Below the pieces are notes generated by a model. The model was not told where the DNA came from and did not search any database. It saw only the letters and a list, made by a program, of their open reading frames with translations. Positions 37,521-47,196 of a DNA stretch of 64,000 nucleotides are shown piece after piece (within the stretch, counting starts at the first letter, position 1; the number at the start of each line of letters is the position of its first letter). The position numbers and the translations under genes are program-made. The DNA is from Erysipelotrichaceae bacterium (GTDB lineage Bacteria > Bacillota_I > Bacilli_A > RFN20 > CAG-826), in NCBI GenBank assembly GCA_020633795.1, contig JACKCX010000006.1:1-64000 (forward strand), in the 5' to 3' direction.

Positions 37521-38930
37521 ATGGATAAATATGCTGTCGTATTAGCTGCGGGGAAAGGAACGAGAATGAAATCTCGTGATCCTCAACATTCCAAAGTTTC
37601 TTATCCCATTCTAGGAAAAGCTTTGGTCAACTATGTCCTTGACGCCATTATTCCTCTTGAAATGAAGAATATTGTTGTAGTAGTGGGTTTTGGCGGAGAT
37701 GTAACAAAATCACTCGTCGAAGATCGTGCTGATGTTGTGTGGCAAAAAGATTTAAGCGGAACAGGCAACGCTGTTCTTCAAGCTAAAAACTTATTGCGTG
37801 ATAAAGAAGGTTCGACACTTGTTATTTGTGGCGACACCCCTCTTGTGACGACTGAATCCATTGAAAATATTTTCAAAGTTCATGAGAAAATTAATAATAA
37901 ATTAACTATCGTCACAGCTGTTTTAGAAAATCCTAAAGGATATGGACGTATCATCCGTGAAGAAAAAAGCAATCATGTATTAGCTATCAAAGAAGAAAAA
38001 GACTGCAATGAATACGAAAAAGACATTCATGAAGTAAACGCAGGTCTATATGTTTTCGACAATAAGTCTCTTTTCGAATACATTGATCAACTCACAACCA
38101 ATAATGCTCAAAAAGAGTACTATTTAACAGACTTAGTCGAGATTTTTATTCGCAACGGCAAAAAAGTTGGAGCTTATGTTGTGGAAGATGCTGTTGAAGT
38201 TTTTGGTATTAATGATCGAATTCAATTGTCCTATGCAGGAAAAGTCATCCGCAAGAGAATCAACCACAAACTTATGCTTTCTGGCGTTTCAATGGAGGAT
38301 CCTGATTCAACTTATATTTCTCCAGATGTGCAAATTGGCCGTGATACTATCATCATGCCTAATACCACTATTTTTGGTAAGTGTCGAATTGGTGAAGCTA
38401 ACACAATCGGACCTAATACCTATTTAAATCATGTGACAGTTGGAGACGACAATCTCATTCAATCATCTTGGATTTCTGATACTGAGATTGGGAATTTCAA
38501 TGAAATTGGTCCTTTTACAAAAATGCGGGCTGGCACTATCATTGGCAATCATTGTCGAGTTGGCAATTTTGTCGAATTAAAAAATGCTAATTTTAAAGAT
38601 GGAGTTAAATCCGCTCATTTGACTTATATTGGTGATTCTGAAGTTGGAGAAAAAACCAATATCGGTTGTGGAACAATCACAGCCAATTATGATGGATATA
38701 ATAAGACTCGTTGCGATATTGGGAAGAACGTTTTTCTCGGTAGCGGAACCATTCTTGTGGCTCCCATAAAAGTTGAAGATGCTTCTTTTACAGCAGCGGG
38801 ATCAACGATTACAAAAGATGTAAAGACTGACTCTTTGGTTATTGCAAGAGCCCGTCAAGTTGAAATTGAACATGGCTACACAACTTTTATGAATAAGGCG
38901 AAAGCTAAAAAGGAAGCTTCAAAAAAATAA
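37521..38930 (+). CDS. glmU: Bifunctional GlmU
   Basis: A 469-residue bifunctional N-acetylglucosamine-1-phosphate uridyltransferase/glucosamine-1-phosphate acetyltransferase, making UDP-GlcNAc. N-terminal nucleotidyltransferase (VLAAGKGTRMKS near residue 7; CGDTPLV) and C-terminal left-handed beta-helix hexapeptide repeats with HLTYIGDSEVG and ANYDGYNK acetyltransferase residues. AGGAGG precedes ATG. Presence implies amino-sugar cell-envelope synthesis. Confidence 0.97.
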   Translation: MDKYAVVLAAGKGTRMKSRDPQHSKVSYPILGKALVNYVLDAIIPLEMKNIVVVVGFGGDVTKSLVEDRADVVWQKDLSGTGNAVLQAKNLLRDKEGSTLVICGDTPLVTTESIENIFKVHEKINNKLTIVTAVLENPKGYGRIIREEKSNHVLAIKEEKDCNEYEKDIHEVNAGLYVFDNKSLFEYIDQLTTNNAQKEYYLTDLVEIFIRNGKKVGAYVVEDAVEVFGINDRIQLSYAGKVIRKRINHKLMLSGVSMEDPDSTYISPDVQIGRDTIIMPNTTIFGKCRIGEANTIGPNTYLNHVTVGDDNLIQSSWISDTEIGNFNEIGPFTKMRAGTIIGNHCRVGNFVELKNANFKDGVKSAHLTYIGDSEVGEKTNIGCGTITANYDGYNKTRCDIGKNVFLGSGTILVAPIKVEDASFTAAGSTITKDVKTDSLVIARARQVEIEHGYTTFMNKAKAKKEASKK

Positions 38931-39187
38931 TGCTTATTATTGAATGCTTTGGCAGAAATATCTACATTGATCAGAATCTCGTTGGCTATATTGGCCAAAA
39001 CGAATTATTTATTAATGGCAATAAATTTGCCTCCATTACTGATGATGGAGTTATTTCAATTGGTGAAAAAGAAATAGGCTTTATCGATGATGACAGTTCA
39101 ATAATTATTAATGGAAAAGAAGTTGGATATATTGATGGAGACAATAATTTTGTCTTTAATAAATCAATCATTTCGACAAGAAAATAA
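38930..39187 (+). CDS. Small beta-repeat protein of unknown function
   Basis: An 85-residue protein whose ATG shares one base with the glmU stop. It consists of short repeats of a type like INGKEVGYIDGD (VGYIGQNELFINGN, IGEKEIGFIDDD, INGKEVGYIDGD), each about 17-19 residues, predicting a repetitive beta-strand or WG/MORN-like fold. No signal peptide or membrane segment. I do not recognise the family. Context between glmU and a ROK sugar kinase suggests a link to amino-sugar metabolism, but this is inference. Confidence 0.7.
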   Translation: MLIIECFGRNIYIDQNLVGYIGQNELFINGNKFASITDDGVISIGEKEIGFIDDDSSIIINGKEVGYIDGDNNFVFNKSIISTRK

Positions 39188-39219
39188 ACAAAATAATTGA
39201 GATTTAAGAGGATTTTAAT

Positions 39220-40152
39220 ATGAACGCAATTGGAATTGACATCGGTGGAACTTACATCAAAGGAGCGGTTGTTACCCCTAAAGGTGATTTGCTTGATTTT
39301 TTTACAATGGCAGTTGAAAAAGGTGAAGAACCAGAAGTTACCATTGCTAAACTTGTTACCGAAATCAAAAAAATTAATTATCCAAGTGTACTCGGTATTG
39401 GCATCGGTTGCCCAGGAACAGTTGATTCCGAAACCGGCGTTGTTGAATTTGCACCGAATATCGGATGGACAAACATCAAAATCAAAGAACTCATCGAAAA
39501 AGAAATTCCTCTTCCTGTCCATGTAACAAATGACGCTAATGCCGCCGCCTCAGGTGAAGCAACTTTTGGAGTTGGCAAACAATTTCAGAATATGGTTGTT
39601 CTTACTTTGGGCACTGGTGTCGGTGGAGGCTTAGTTCTCAATGGTAAATTATTTGAAGGCAACGAAGGCAAGGGCGCAGAAATTGGTCATATGATTATCC
39701 AAATGGATGGTCGTCCTTGTGGATGCGGACGCCATGGATGCCTTGAAACCTATGCTTCGGCAACAGCATTAATCGCTGATACAAAAGCGATGATGAAAGA
39801 ACACTCAGATTCATTAATGTGGAAATTTGCTTCCACTCTTGAAGAAGTCGATGGAAGAGTGGCGTTTTCAGCTGCTAAAATTGGTGATCGCTTTGCTCAA
39901 GAAGTAGTGAGAAACTATGTCCATTATTTAGGAGAAGGAATTCTTAATCTATGCAATATTTTCCGTCCTGATGCTGTCATTCTTTGTGGTGGTATCTCAA
40001 AAGAGGGTGGCTATTTAACCTCGCGACTTAAGAATTACTGCGCGGAGAGGTCTTATGGTTTTCCTCGTTCTCCCGAAGTTCAAATTTTAGTCGGAAAATT
40101 AGGTTACAATGCTGGTGTTATTGGCGCCGCTTCATTATTCTTTAAACAATAA
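39220..40152 (+). CDS. glcK: ROK-family glucokinase
   Basis: A 310-residue sugar kinase. ATP-binding GIDIGGTYIKGAVV at the N-terminus, VTNDANAAASGEA catalytic region, EIGHM and the zinc-binding CGCGRHGCLE (near residue 167) define ROK kinases. Glucose is the likeliest substrate; N-acetylated hexosamines are possible. It has an AGAGGA site and is followed by a bidirectional terminator. Confidence 0.92.
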   Translation: MNAIGIDIGGTYIKGAVVTPKGDLLDFFTMAVEKGEEPEVTIAKLVTEIKKINYPSVLGIGIGCPGTVDSETGVVEFAPNIGWTNIKIKELIEKEIPLPVHVTNDANAAASGEATFGVGKQFQNMVVLTLGTGVGGGLVLNGKLFEGNEGKGAEIGHMIIQMDGRPCGCGRHGCLETYASATALIADTKAMMKEHSDSLMWKFASTLEEVDGRVAFSAAKIGDRFAQEVVRNYVHYLGEGILNLCNIFRPDAVILCGGISKEGGYLTSRLKNYCAERSYGFPRSPEVQILVGKLGYNAGVIGAASLFFKQ

Positions 40153-40175
40153 TTTTGAATTAACTTTTATATAAT

Positions 40176-40206
40176 AAAAAAAGCTCAACGGATTGAGCTT
40201 TTTATT
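40176..40206. terminator. Bidirectional terminator between glucokinase and ppdK
   Basis: An 11-bp perfect stem AAAAAGCTCAA/TTGAGCTTTTT with a CGGA loop, T-runs in both directions, between convergent genes. Confidence 0.92.
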
Positions 40207-40223
40207 TTAAATAATTACAAAGA

Positions 40224-42863
40224 TTATTTCTTTCTTGGGAAGAGAATAGCGGCTTGAGCAGCTGCTAATCTTGCCACTGGAACACGGAATGGTGAACAAG
40301 AGACATAATCTAATCCAACCTTGTGATAGAATTCAATGGATTTTGGATCTCCACCAGTTTCACCACAGACACCAACATGGAGATTTGGTCTCGTCGCTCT
40401 TCCGAGTTTAACAGAAAGAGTAATTAATTTACCGACACCATTTTGGTCGAGAGTTTTAAATGGATCTTCTTCAAGAATTTTGTTTTCGTAATAAGCAGGT
40501 AAGAATTTACCAGCATCATCACGAGAGAAACCAAATGTCATTTGTGTTAAGTCATTAGTACCAAAGGAGAAGAATTCCGCTTCTTTAGCAATTTCATCAG
40601 ATAATAAGGCCGCTCGTGGAATTTCAATCATCGTACCAACATGGTATTTCATATTCAATCCCGAAGTAGCAATTAATTCATCTGCGACTTGGCAAATGAT
40701 GTTTTTAACAAATTTGAGTTCTTTTTCTTCAAGAATGAGTGGGACCATAATTTCTGGCTCCACTAATTTGCCAGTCTTTTTGCTAACATTGATAGCGGCT
40801 TTGATAATAGCGGAAGTTTGCATTTTGCAAATTTCAGGATAAGTAACCGCTAAACGGCAACCACGATGACCCATCATTGGGTTAGCTTCATGGAGTTCAG
40901 CGATACGATCCTTAACTTGTTGGACAGTTTTCTTTGTTGCCACAGCAAGTTCTTCAATTAAGCCTTCTTCTTGTGGTAAGAATTCATGGAGTGGTGGATC
41001 TAAGAGACGCACATTAACATTGAAATCACCCATGACTTCGTAAAGAGATTCAAAATCACTTTGTTGCATTGGTTCAATTTCTGCTAAAGCAGCTTCACGT
41101 TCTTCAACAGTATCAGCAAGAATCATTTTTCTCATTGAGAAGATTCTATCTTTGGCGAAGAACATGTGTTCAGTACGGCAGAGTCCAATACCTTGAGCGC
41201 CAAAAGTCTTTGCTTGTTTGGCATCTCGTGGAGTATCGGCATTTGTGCGAACCTTTAAATCACGATATTCATCAACCCAACCCATCAATCTTCCAAAGTA
41301 GCCAGCAGTTAAATCTGGTTCAACGGTCTTAATGGATCCGAAGTAGACATTTCCCGTATTTCCATCAACGGAAATAACATCTTTGTCAGTATAGACTTTA
41401 TCACCAACAGTGACGGTGCGAGCGTGCTCGTCAACAATCGCGGTTGAACATCCACACACGCAGCACTTGCCCATTCCACGAGCCACGACAGCAGCGTGGG
41501 AGGTCATACCACCGCGCATGGTGAGAATGCCTTGAGCAGCGACCATGCCAACGATATCTTCTGGAGAAGTCTCGGCACGGACTAAAATAACTTTCTCGCC
41601 CGCTTTCTTTCTGGCTTCAGCTTCTTCAGCAGTAAAGGCGATAGCACCTGTACCAGCTCCTGGGCCAGCAGCTAAACCTTTAGCAATAGGAGTAGCTTCT
41701 TTTAAAGCTTGTTTATCAAATCCAGGAAGCAAGAGTTTGTCGAAAGACATAGCGTCAATACGGCAGACGGCTTCTTTTTCTGTGATTAAGCCTTCATCGA
41801 CTAAATCACAAGCGATCTTTAAAGCAGCGGCTGGAGTTCTCTTACCATTACGAGTTTGTAAGAAATAGAGGACACCGTCTTCGACAGTGAATTCCATGTC
41901 TTGCATATCACGGTAATGATTCTCCATGATTTTAATTGTTTTAACGAATTCATCGTAAACTTTTGGCATTCTCGCTTTTAATTCATCAATGTGAAGGGGA
42001 GTGCGAATACCAGCGACGACATCTTCGCCTTGAGCGTTTGGTAAATATTCAGCCGAAATTTTATTTTCTCCTGTGGCAGGATCACGTGAGAACGCGACGC
42101 CTGTGCCAGAAGTTTCACCTTTGTTACCAAAAGCCATCGATTGAACGTTAACAGCAGTACCCCAAGAATAAGGAATGTTGTTCATCATACGATAAACGTT
42201 CGCACGCGGGTTGTCCCAACTCTTAAAAACGGCGGAGACAGCGACTAATAATTGTTCTTTTGGATCAGATGGGAAATCTTCTCCAAATGTCTTTTTGTAA
42301 TAAGCCTTATAACGGGCAACTAAGTCTTTTAATTGTTCAGTGGTGACTTCCGTGTCCAATTTGTAACCATTCTTCTCTTTAAGATCAGCTAACATTTTGT
42401 CCATTTCTTCACGCGAATGTCCTTTAGCGATGTTAGTAAACATCAAGATGAAACGACGGAAAGAGTCCATTGCGAATCTTTCATTGCCAGTTTCTTTTGC
42501 TAAAGCAGCGACAGTTTCATCATTTAAACCAAGGTTTAAGATGGTATCCATCATCCCAGGCATACTAGCGCGAGCGCCAGAACGTACGGAAACAAGTAAG
42601 GGATTGTGTGATCCACCAAAAACTTTTCCGGTTTTCTTTTCGATAACTTTTACTGCTTCGAAAATTTGTTCGACGATATACTCTGGAAGTTTTTTGCCGC
42701 TTTCATAGAACAAAGCACAAACCTCAGTAGTGATAGTAAAACCTTCAGGAATGCGAACACCAATGTGTGTCATTTCAGCAAGGCCGGCGCCTTTGCCCCC
42801 AAGAAGTTCTCTTCCCAATCCATGGGCATCTTCGAAGGCGTAAACGTATTTCTTTTCAGCCAT
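40224..42863 (-). CDS. ppdK: Pyruvate, phosphate dikinase
   Basis: An 879-residue PPDK interconverting pyruvate, ATP and phosphate with PEP, AMP and PPi. Nucleotide-binding GGKGAGLAEM near residue 22, phosphohistidine motif GGMTSHAAVVARGMGKCC near residue 455 and C-terminal PEP domain with GVCGETGG are intact. It suggests PPi-linked glycolysis, common in gut anaerobes. The ATG at 42863 has GAGGAGG; the longer frame to 42983 is promoter sequence. A strong hairpin lies in its leader. Confidence 0.96.
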   Translation of the reverse strand: MAEKKYVYAFEDAHGLGRELLGGKGAGLAEMTHIGVRIPEGFTITTEVCALFYESGKKLPEYIVEQIFEAVKVIEKKTGKVFGGSHNPLLVSVRSGARASMPGMMDTILNLGLNDETVAALAKETGNERFAMDSFRRFILMFTNIAKGHSREEMDKMLADLKEKNGYKLDTEVTTEQLKDLVARYKAYYKKTFGEDFPSDPKEQLLVAVSAVFKSWDNPRANVYRMMNNIPYSWGTAVNVQSMAFGNKGETSGTGVAFSRDPATGENKISAEYLPNAQGEDVVAGIRTPLHIDELKARMPKVYDEFVKTIKIMENHYRDMQDMEFTVEDGVLYFLQTRNGKRTPAAALKIACDLVDEGLITEKEAVCRIDAMSFDKLLLPGFDKQALKEATPIAKGLAAGPGAGTGAIAFTAEEAEARKKAGEKVILVRAETSPEDIVGMVAAQGILTMRGGMTSHAAVVARGMGKCCVCGCSTAIVDEHARTVTVGDKVYTDKDVISVDGNTGNVYFGSIKTVEPDLTAGYFGRLMGWVDEYRDLKVRTNADTPRDAKQAKTFGAQGIGLCRTEHMFFAKDRIFSMRKMILADTVEEREAALAEIEPMQQSDFESLYEVMGDFNVNVRLLDPPLHEFLPQEEGLIEELAVATKKTVQQVKDRIAELHEANPMMGHRGCRLAVTYPEICKMQTSAIIKAAINVSKKTGKLVEPEIMVPLILEEKELKFVKNIICQVADELIATSGLNMKYHVGTMIEIPRAALLSDEIAKEAEFFSFGTNDLTQMTFGFSRDDAGKFLPAYYENKILEEDPFKTLDQNGVGKLITLSVKLGRATRPNLHVGVCGETGGDPKSIEFYHKVGLDYVSCSPFRVPVARLAAAQAAILFPRKK

Positions 42864-42888
42864 AATTTTCCTCCTCATAGGTCTGAAC

Positions 42889-42909
42889 GTGTAGTGCATA
42901 GCACCACAC
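42889..42909 (-). promoter_or_regulatory. Leader hairpin or operator upstream of ppdK
   Basis: GTGTGGTGC TAT GCACTACAC on minus: a 9-bp stem with one G-U pair and a 3-nt loop, 26 nt before the ppdK ATG. A -10-like TGCTAGTAT lies about 15 nt upstream, placing the hairpin at or near the mRNA 5' end. It may be an operator or mRNA stabiliser. Confidence 0.45.
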
Positions 42910-43046
42910 CAGCGATACAATACTAGCACATGGATGAGTAAAAACGCCATAAATTTACATAAATTTAATCTTTTAGATATCAAAATGTGTTTTTATTAGG
43001 ATATTCTCTACGCAAGTGATAAATTATCTAGTGAGGTAAAAATATC

Positions 43047-44603
43047 ATGAAAAAAGAACCGCTTGTCTTAAGCATTGATTTTGGAACTCAATCAGTTCGT
43101 ACATCATTAATTGATAAAAAAGGAAACACTGTTGCGATTGTTAAAAAACCTTATCAACCAGTTTATATTTCTCTTGAAAAAGGCTATGCCGAGCAAGATC
43201 CCGATTTCTATTTTGAAAATGTTGTTTTTTGTTTAAAAGAGTTAACCTCGAAATATCCTGATGAATTAGAGGCGATTATCGGATCAACCATCACGGCGTT
43301 TCGCGATTCATCCGTTCAACTTGATAGTGAGTATAAACCAGTTAGAAAATGCATCCTTTGGCTTGATCAAAGAATGGCGAAAGCCAGTGAAAAAATTCCG
43401 TTTACTCACAAACTTGCTTTCTGGATTGTCGGCATGAAAAACACGATTGATTTGAATCGAAAAAGAACGGTTGCCCATTGGCTTAAAGAAAATGAACCAG
43501 AAAATTGGTCAAAGACTTGCAAATATGTTAATATTTCTTCATATTTAACCTATAAATTAACAGGAAATCTATGTGATTCTGCCGCCAGTGTAGCTGGCCA
43601 TTATCCTATAAATTTTCAAAAGCGAAAATGGTATAAAGACGGGGCGCTTAAATCGCGCATTTTTGGTATTCCTCAACGCATGTTATGTGAATTAAAGCAA
43701 CCAGGAGAAGTACTAGGAACTATCACGGACTCGCTTGCCGATGAATGTGGATTACCGCACGGCATTAAAGTTATTGCCAGTGGTTCCGACAAAGCTTGTG
43801 AGACAATTGGTTTAGGAGCTCTCTCTCGTGATGTTGGTGCTGTTTCTTATGGAACCGCTTGCTCGATAGAAGTTTCGAACAAACATTATTATGAACCTGA
43901 GAAATTTTTACCAGCTTATCCAGCCGCCACTCCTGGATACTACAATATGGAAGTTCAGGTTTATCGTGGCTATTGGATGTTGACTTGGTTTAGCAAAGAA
44001 TTTGCCTCTGAATTAGTGGATGAAGCAAAAATTCAAAGTTTAGCTGTTGAAGAATTATTAAATTCAAAACTCTCTGATATCGCTCCTGGCTCGGATGGAT
44101 TAGTTTTGCAACCGTATTGGGGGCCGAGTTTATCTCGTCCACTTTCTAAAGGTTCAATTGTTGGTTTCTCGGAAGTTCATACTCGTGAGCATTTATATCG
44201 CGCGATTATTGAGGGTATCGCTTATGCTTTGCGAGAAGGTCTTGATAGCATAGAGAAATCGCAAAAACATCGCATCAAAAACTTAATGATATCTGGTGGT
44301 GGATCTCAGAGTTCAGCTATCTGTCAAATCACAGCGGATATTTTTGGGCTTCCCGTTTCTCGCGTTCAAACATATGAAACTACTTCTTTAGGAGCGGCCA
44401 TCTGTGCTTTTACAGCTTTAGGTGAGTTTTCTTCAGTAGAAGAAGCAATTGAAAATATGTCACATAAATCGAGGACTTTCGAACCAAATCCTGTCGCTCA
44501 TCAACAATATGAATATCTATATAAAAAAGTTTATCTGAAGATGTATCCTCAACTTAAAAATGTCTATAAAGATCTCTATCATTTTGGAAAGAAATATCGT
44601 TAA
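43047..44603 (+). CDS. FGGY-family carbohydrate kinase
   Basis: A 518-residue sugar/polyol kinase with both FGGY domains: N-terminal LSIDFGTQSVRTSLID, central GTACSIEV region and C-terminal LMISGGGSQSSAICQITADI with ETTSLGAA. Glycerol, xylulose and related substrates are phosphorylated by relatives; specificity cannot be read here. No sugar transporter or isomerase is adjacent. It is divergent from ppdK and has a GAGGT site. Its stop overlaps a 47-codon ORF (TAATG). Confidence 0.87.
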   Translation: MKKEPLVLSIDFGTQSVRTSLIDKKGNTVAIVKKPYQPVYISLEKGYAEQDPDFYFENVVFCLKELTSKYPDELEAIIGSTITAFRDSSVQLDSEYKPVRKCILWLDQRMAKASEKIPFTHKLAFWIVGMKNTIDLNRKRTVAHWLKENEPENWSKTCKYVNISSYLTYKLTGNLCDSAASVAGHYPINFQKRKWYKDGALKSRIFGIPQRMLCELKQPGEVLGTITDSLADECGLPHGIKVIASGSDKACETIGLGALSRDVGAVSYGTACSIEVSNKHYYEPEKFLPAYPAATPGYYNMEVQVYRGYWMLTWFSKEFASELVDEAKIQSLAVEELLNSKLSDIAPGSDGLVLQPYWGPSLSRPLSKGSIVGFSEVHTREHLYRAIIEGIAYALREGLDSIEKSQKHRIKNLMISGGGSQSSAICQITADIFGLPVSRVQTYETTSLGAAICAFTALGEFSSVEEAIENMSHKSRTFEPNPVAHQQYEYLYKKVYLKMYPQLKNVYKDLYHFGKKYR

Positions 44604-44746
44604 TGGATAATAAGACAAATAAAAGCAAAAGAAGAAAACATCGTTATTTGACCGGCGAAGATATTGATATGTTTCATGAGCGTGAAAATCAATATCGCGA
44701 TGATAAAAAACCGCCCATTTGTGATACTGACATCGATGGTGCTTAA
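44603..44746 (+). CDS. Small hypothetical protein, 47 residues
   Basis: Starts in the stop codon of the FGGY kinase (TAATG) and encodes a highly charged protein beginning MDNKTNKSKRRKHRYL, with a basic first third and an acidic remainder ending DTDIDGA. The overlap suggests translational coupling. No known domain. It may be a real small protein; coding evidence is limited to length, position and composition. Confidence 0.5.
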   Translation: MDNKTNKSKRRKHRYLTGEDIDMFHERENQYRDDKKPPICDTDIDGA

Positions 44747-44781
44747 AGTTGAGCATATTAATATATGTTTATCAGTTAATA

Positions 44782-44790
44782 TGGTAGAGT
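44782..44790 (+). promoter_or_regulatory. Extended -10 before DUF3737 gene
   Basis: TGGTAGAGT (TG extension, TAGAGT) lies 7 nt before the ATG at 44798; no clear -35. Fits the leaderless spacing seen elsewhere in the window. Confidence 0.35.
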
Positions 44791-44797
44791 CTTTACT

Positions 44798-45649
44798 ATG
44801 AAAATTAATTTAATTAAAAACGAAAAACACGATGAAGAAAGAGCGTATTTTGCCTCAAAAAATACTCATTTTAAAAACATCACTATCGCAGGAAAAATAG
44901 ATGGCGAAAGTGCTTTTAAGGAATGTCAAAACATTGAAATTACTAGAAGTAAATTAGCCCTGCGTTATCCATGCTGGAATAATCAAAATACCAAAGTATC
45001 AAATACTAAAATTGCCAAAACAGCTCGCGCTCCTTTCTGGTATGATCAATATCTTTTTATCGATAATGTTCATTCACAAGGAGTGAAGGCGGTGCGTGAA
45101 GATAAACACGTGGAGATTCTTCGCAGTACTTTTATCTCTGACGAATTTGGTTGGCAGTGCCATGACTTAAAAATTGAGGATAGCCATATTGTGGGTTTTT
45201 ACGCTTTCTTTCGCTCAAAAAATGTCTCTTTAAAAAATGTGGTATTAGATGGGAAATATTCATTTCAATATATTGATGGTTTAACAATTGACAATTGTGT
45301 ACTGAATACTAAGGATGCGTTTTGGCATACCAAAAATGCTGTTATTAAAAATTCGACAATTATTGGCGAATATTTAGGTTGGCATTCACAGAATATTACT
45401 TTTAACAATTGTCGTATTGTTGGAACCCAACCCTTATGCTATGCCAAGAATATCAAGTTTGTTAATTGCACTTTTGAAAAAGCTGATCTCGCTTTTGAAT
45501 ATTCCGAAGTTAATGGAATTATCAAAGGAACATTAATCTCAATTAAAAATCCTTTGTCAGGCAGATTGATGATTGATCAAATTCCTGAAATGATAATTGA
45601 TAAAAATGATAAAAGCCATGGGCATTTCTCAATTGAAAACAGCAAATAA
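44798..45649 (+). CDS. DUF3737 family right-handed beta-helix protein
   Basis: A 283-residue protein of the DUF3737 type, built of about 20-residue repeats such as KNVSLKNVVLDG and QNITFNNCRIVG, each predicting a beta-helix rung. Cytosolic, no signal peptide. Function unknown. Conserved Trp and Cys-rich turns (GWQCHD, GWHSQN) mark the family. Confidence 0.8.
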   Translation: MKINLIKNEKHDEERAYFASKNTHFKNITIAGKIDGESAFKECQNIEITRSKLALRYPCWNNQNTKVSNTKIAKTARAPFWYDQYLFIDNVHSQGVKAVREDKHVEILRSTFISDEFGWQCHDLKIEDSHIVGFYAFFRSKNVSLKNVVLDGKYSFQYIDGLTIDNCVLNTKDAFWHTKNAVIKNSTIIGEYLGWHSQNITFNNCRIVGTQPLCYAKNIKFVNCTFEKADLAFEYSEVNGIIKGTLISIKNPLSGRLMIDQIPEMIIDKNDKSHGHFSIENSK

Positions 45650-45674
45650 CATTTAGCATTTTTCTCGTTGAGTG

Positions 45675-45680
45675 TAAAAT
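45675..45680 (+). promoter_or_regulatory. -10 element abutting GrpB-family gene
   Basis: TAAAAT ends 6 nt before the ATG at 45687, with TTTAGC as a weak -35 at 17 bp. No Shine-Dalgarno. Confidence 0.45.
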
Positions 45681-45686
45681 GAGATT

Positions 45687-46196
45687 ATGGAAGCAAAAAA
45701 GTCGTTCTCATTGTCGAATTATGACCCTTCATGGCCAGTTATCTTTAGACAAGAAAGAAAAATCATTCTTTCAATTTTGCCGAAAAAAATTGATGTTCAT
45801 ATTGTTCATATTGGCTCAACCGCAGTTGAAGGAGCTGTCTCACGGCCCATTATCGATATCGCAATTGGCGTTATGAATCCTCTTGACTTGATTACCATTC
45901 GTGATTCATTGAGCACCAATGGATACCTCTTTTCTTCTAAGGGTTCATCTATTAATCATTTTGTCATGGGCAAAAGAGTAGATGGAGTCATTAAATTTAT
46001 TATTCACATCGTTAAATATAACGGAACAATTTATCGCCAAATGGCCAATCTCGTTAAAACGCTTAAAAACAATTATTCGCTCATTAAAGAATATAACGAC
46101 TTGAAAATTCGCTTGCACAACGAAAAAGCTAGTCTAAAAGAATATTCTCGCCAGAAAAGATATTTTGAAAAAATATACTTCACAAAATATAGTTAA
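45687..46196 (+). CDS. GrpB/UPF0157 family protein
   Basis: A 169-residue protein of the GrpB nucleotidyltransferase-like family. Motifs: SLSNYDPSWPVIFRQE and IVHIGSTAVEGAVSRPIIDIAIG, where GS...D..D corresponds to the nucleotidyltransferase active-site pattern. Function not established. The C-terminus is basic and helical. Probably leaderless (see promoter). Confidence 0.85.
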   Translation: MEAKKSFSLSNYDPSWPVIFRQERKIILSILPKKIDVHIVHIGSTAVEGAVSRPIIDIAIGVMNPLDLITIRDSLSTNGYLFSSKGSSINHFVMGKRVDGVIKFIIHIVKYNGTIYRQMANLVKTLKNNYSLIKEYNDLKIRLHNEKASLKEYSRQKRYFEKIYFTKYS

Positions 46197-46278
46197 AGCT
46201 ACATTTGTAATAGTCATTTAAATTTTTGGCTAGATTTTATCTTTTACTTCACTCATCATAGTACTGGGGGACATTAAT

Positions 46279-47190
46279 ATGAATAAATACATCATTTTTA
46301 CAGATTCTTGTAGTGATCTTTCGACCGAACTACGACAAAAGAACAACCTCGAGTATGTTCGTATGGGTTTAGTAGTGGACGGAGAAGAAAAACACGCTGA
46401 TCTAGATTGGGTTGAATATAAACCAGAAGAATTCTATGGTTGGATGGTTGAAGGGAAAACGATTAAAACCACACAAGTTTCTTTAGGTGAATTCATTGAT
46501 TGTTTTGCTCCATTTTTGGAAAAGGAATTTGATATTTTATATATTGGATGCTCCAGTAAATTAACGGGGTCATTGAATGTTTTTAAATTAGCGAAAGAAG
46601 AGTTACTTCGTAAATATCCCTCTCGACGAATTGAATCAATTGATTCGTTGACAGCTTCTGGCTGTTTAGGAATGTTGGTTGTTGACTCCGCTCTTCAGCG
46701 CGACAAGGGCTTAAATCTTGATGAGTTAATTTCTTGGGTGCAAGAAAACAAACTGAAATATAACCAATTTGCCACTGTTGAGGATCTTAACTATATTAAA
46801 AATGCTGGCCGCATCAAAGGATCAAAAGCTTTTATGGGTAACTTATTTCATAAAAAGCCTATCTTTATATCAGATGCTCACGGAGATAACTATACATTAG
46901 GAACTGTGACAGGAACAAAAAACGCTGATAAAATTCTTTTTGATGGTGTAGCTAAAACAATTGATAAGACAAAATGTCAAACTGTGGTTGTGTCTCAAGG
47001 CATGGCAATGGATCGCGCTTTGCGTTTAAAAAAGAGATTTGAAGAAGAACTTGGTGTCAAAGCCGAGATATGGTGGGTTGGGCCTATTATCGGTACGACT
47101 TGTGGGCCAGGTGTCTTGGCGACTTTCTGCTATGGCAAAGAAGTTACTCGTTACGATGGCGACGAAATCGGCCCAAGTCTCGAGTTTTAA
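46279..47190 (+). CDS. DegV-family lipid-binding protein
   Basis: A 303-residue DegV protein. The ITTDSCSDL-like opening (FTDSCSDLSTEL) and KTTQVSLGEF fit the fatty-acid-binding fold used by the FakB subunits of fatty-acid kinase. No fakA gene is in the window. GGGGGA precedes ATG. A terminator follows. Confidence 0.92.
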   Translation: MNKYIIFTDSCSDLSTELRQKNNLEYVRMGLVVDGEEKHADLDWVEYKPEEFYGWMVEGKTIKTTQVSLGEFIDCFAPFLEKEFDILYIGCSSKLTGSLNVFKLAKEELLRKYPSRRIESIDSLTASGCLGMLVVDSALQRDKGLNLDELISWVQENKLKYNQFATVEDLNYIKNAGRIKGSKAFMGNLFHKKPIFISDAHGDNYTLGTVTGTKNADKILFDGVAKTIDKTKCQTVVVSQGMAMDRALRLKKRFEEELGVKAEIWWVGPIIGTTCGPGVLATFCYGKEVTRYDGDEIGPSLEF

Positions 47191-47196
47191 TTAAAG

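Noticed and set aside
38986..39522. 178-codon minus-strand ORF across the repeat protein and glucokinase
   Set aside because: Phe/Asn/Asp-rich translation typical of antisense to AT-rich coding.
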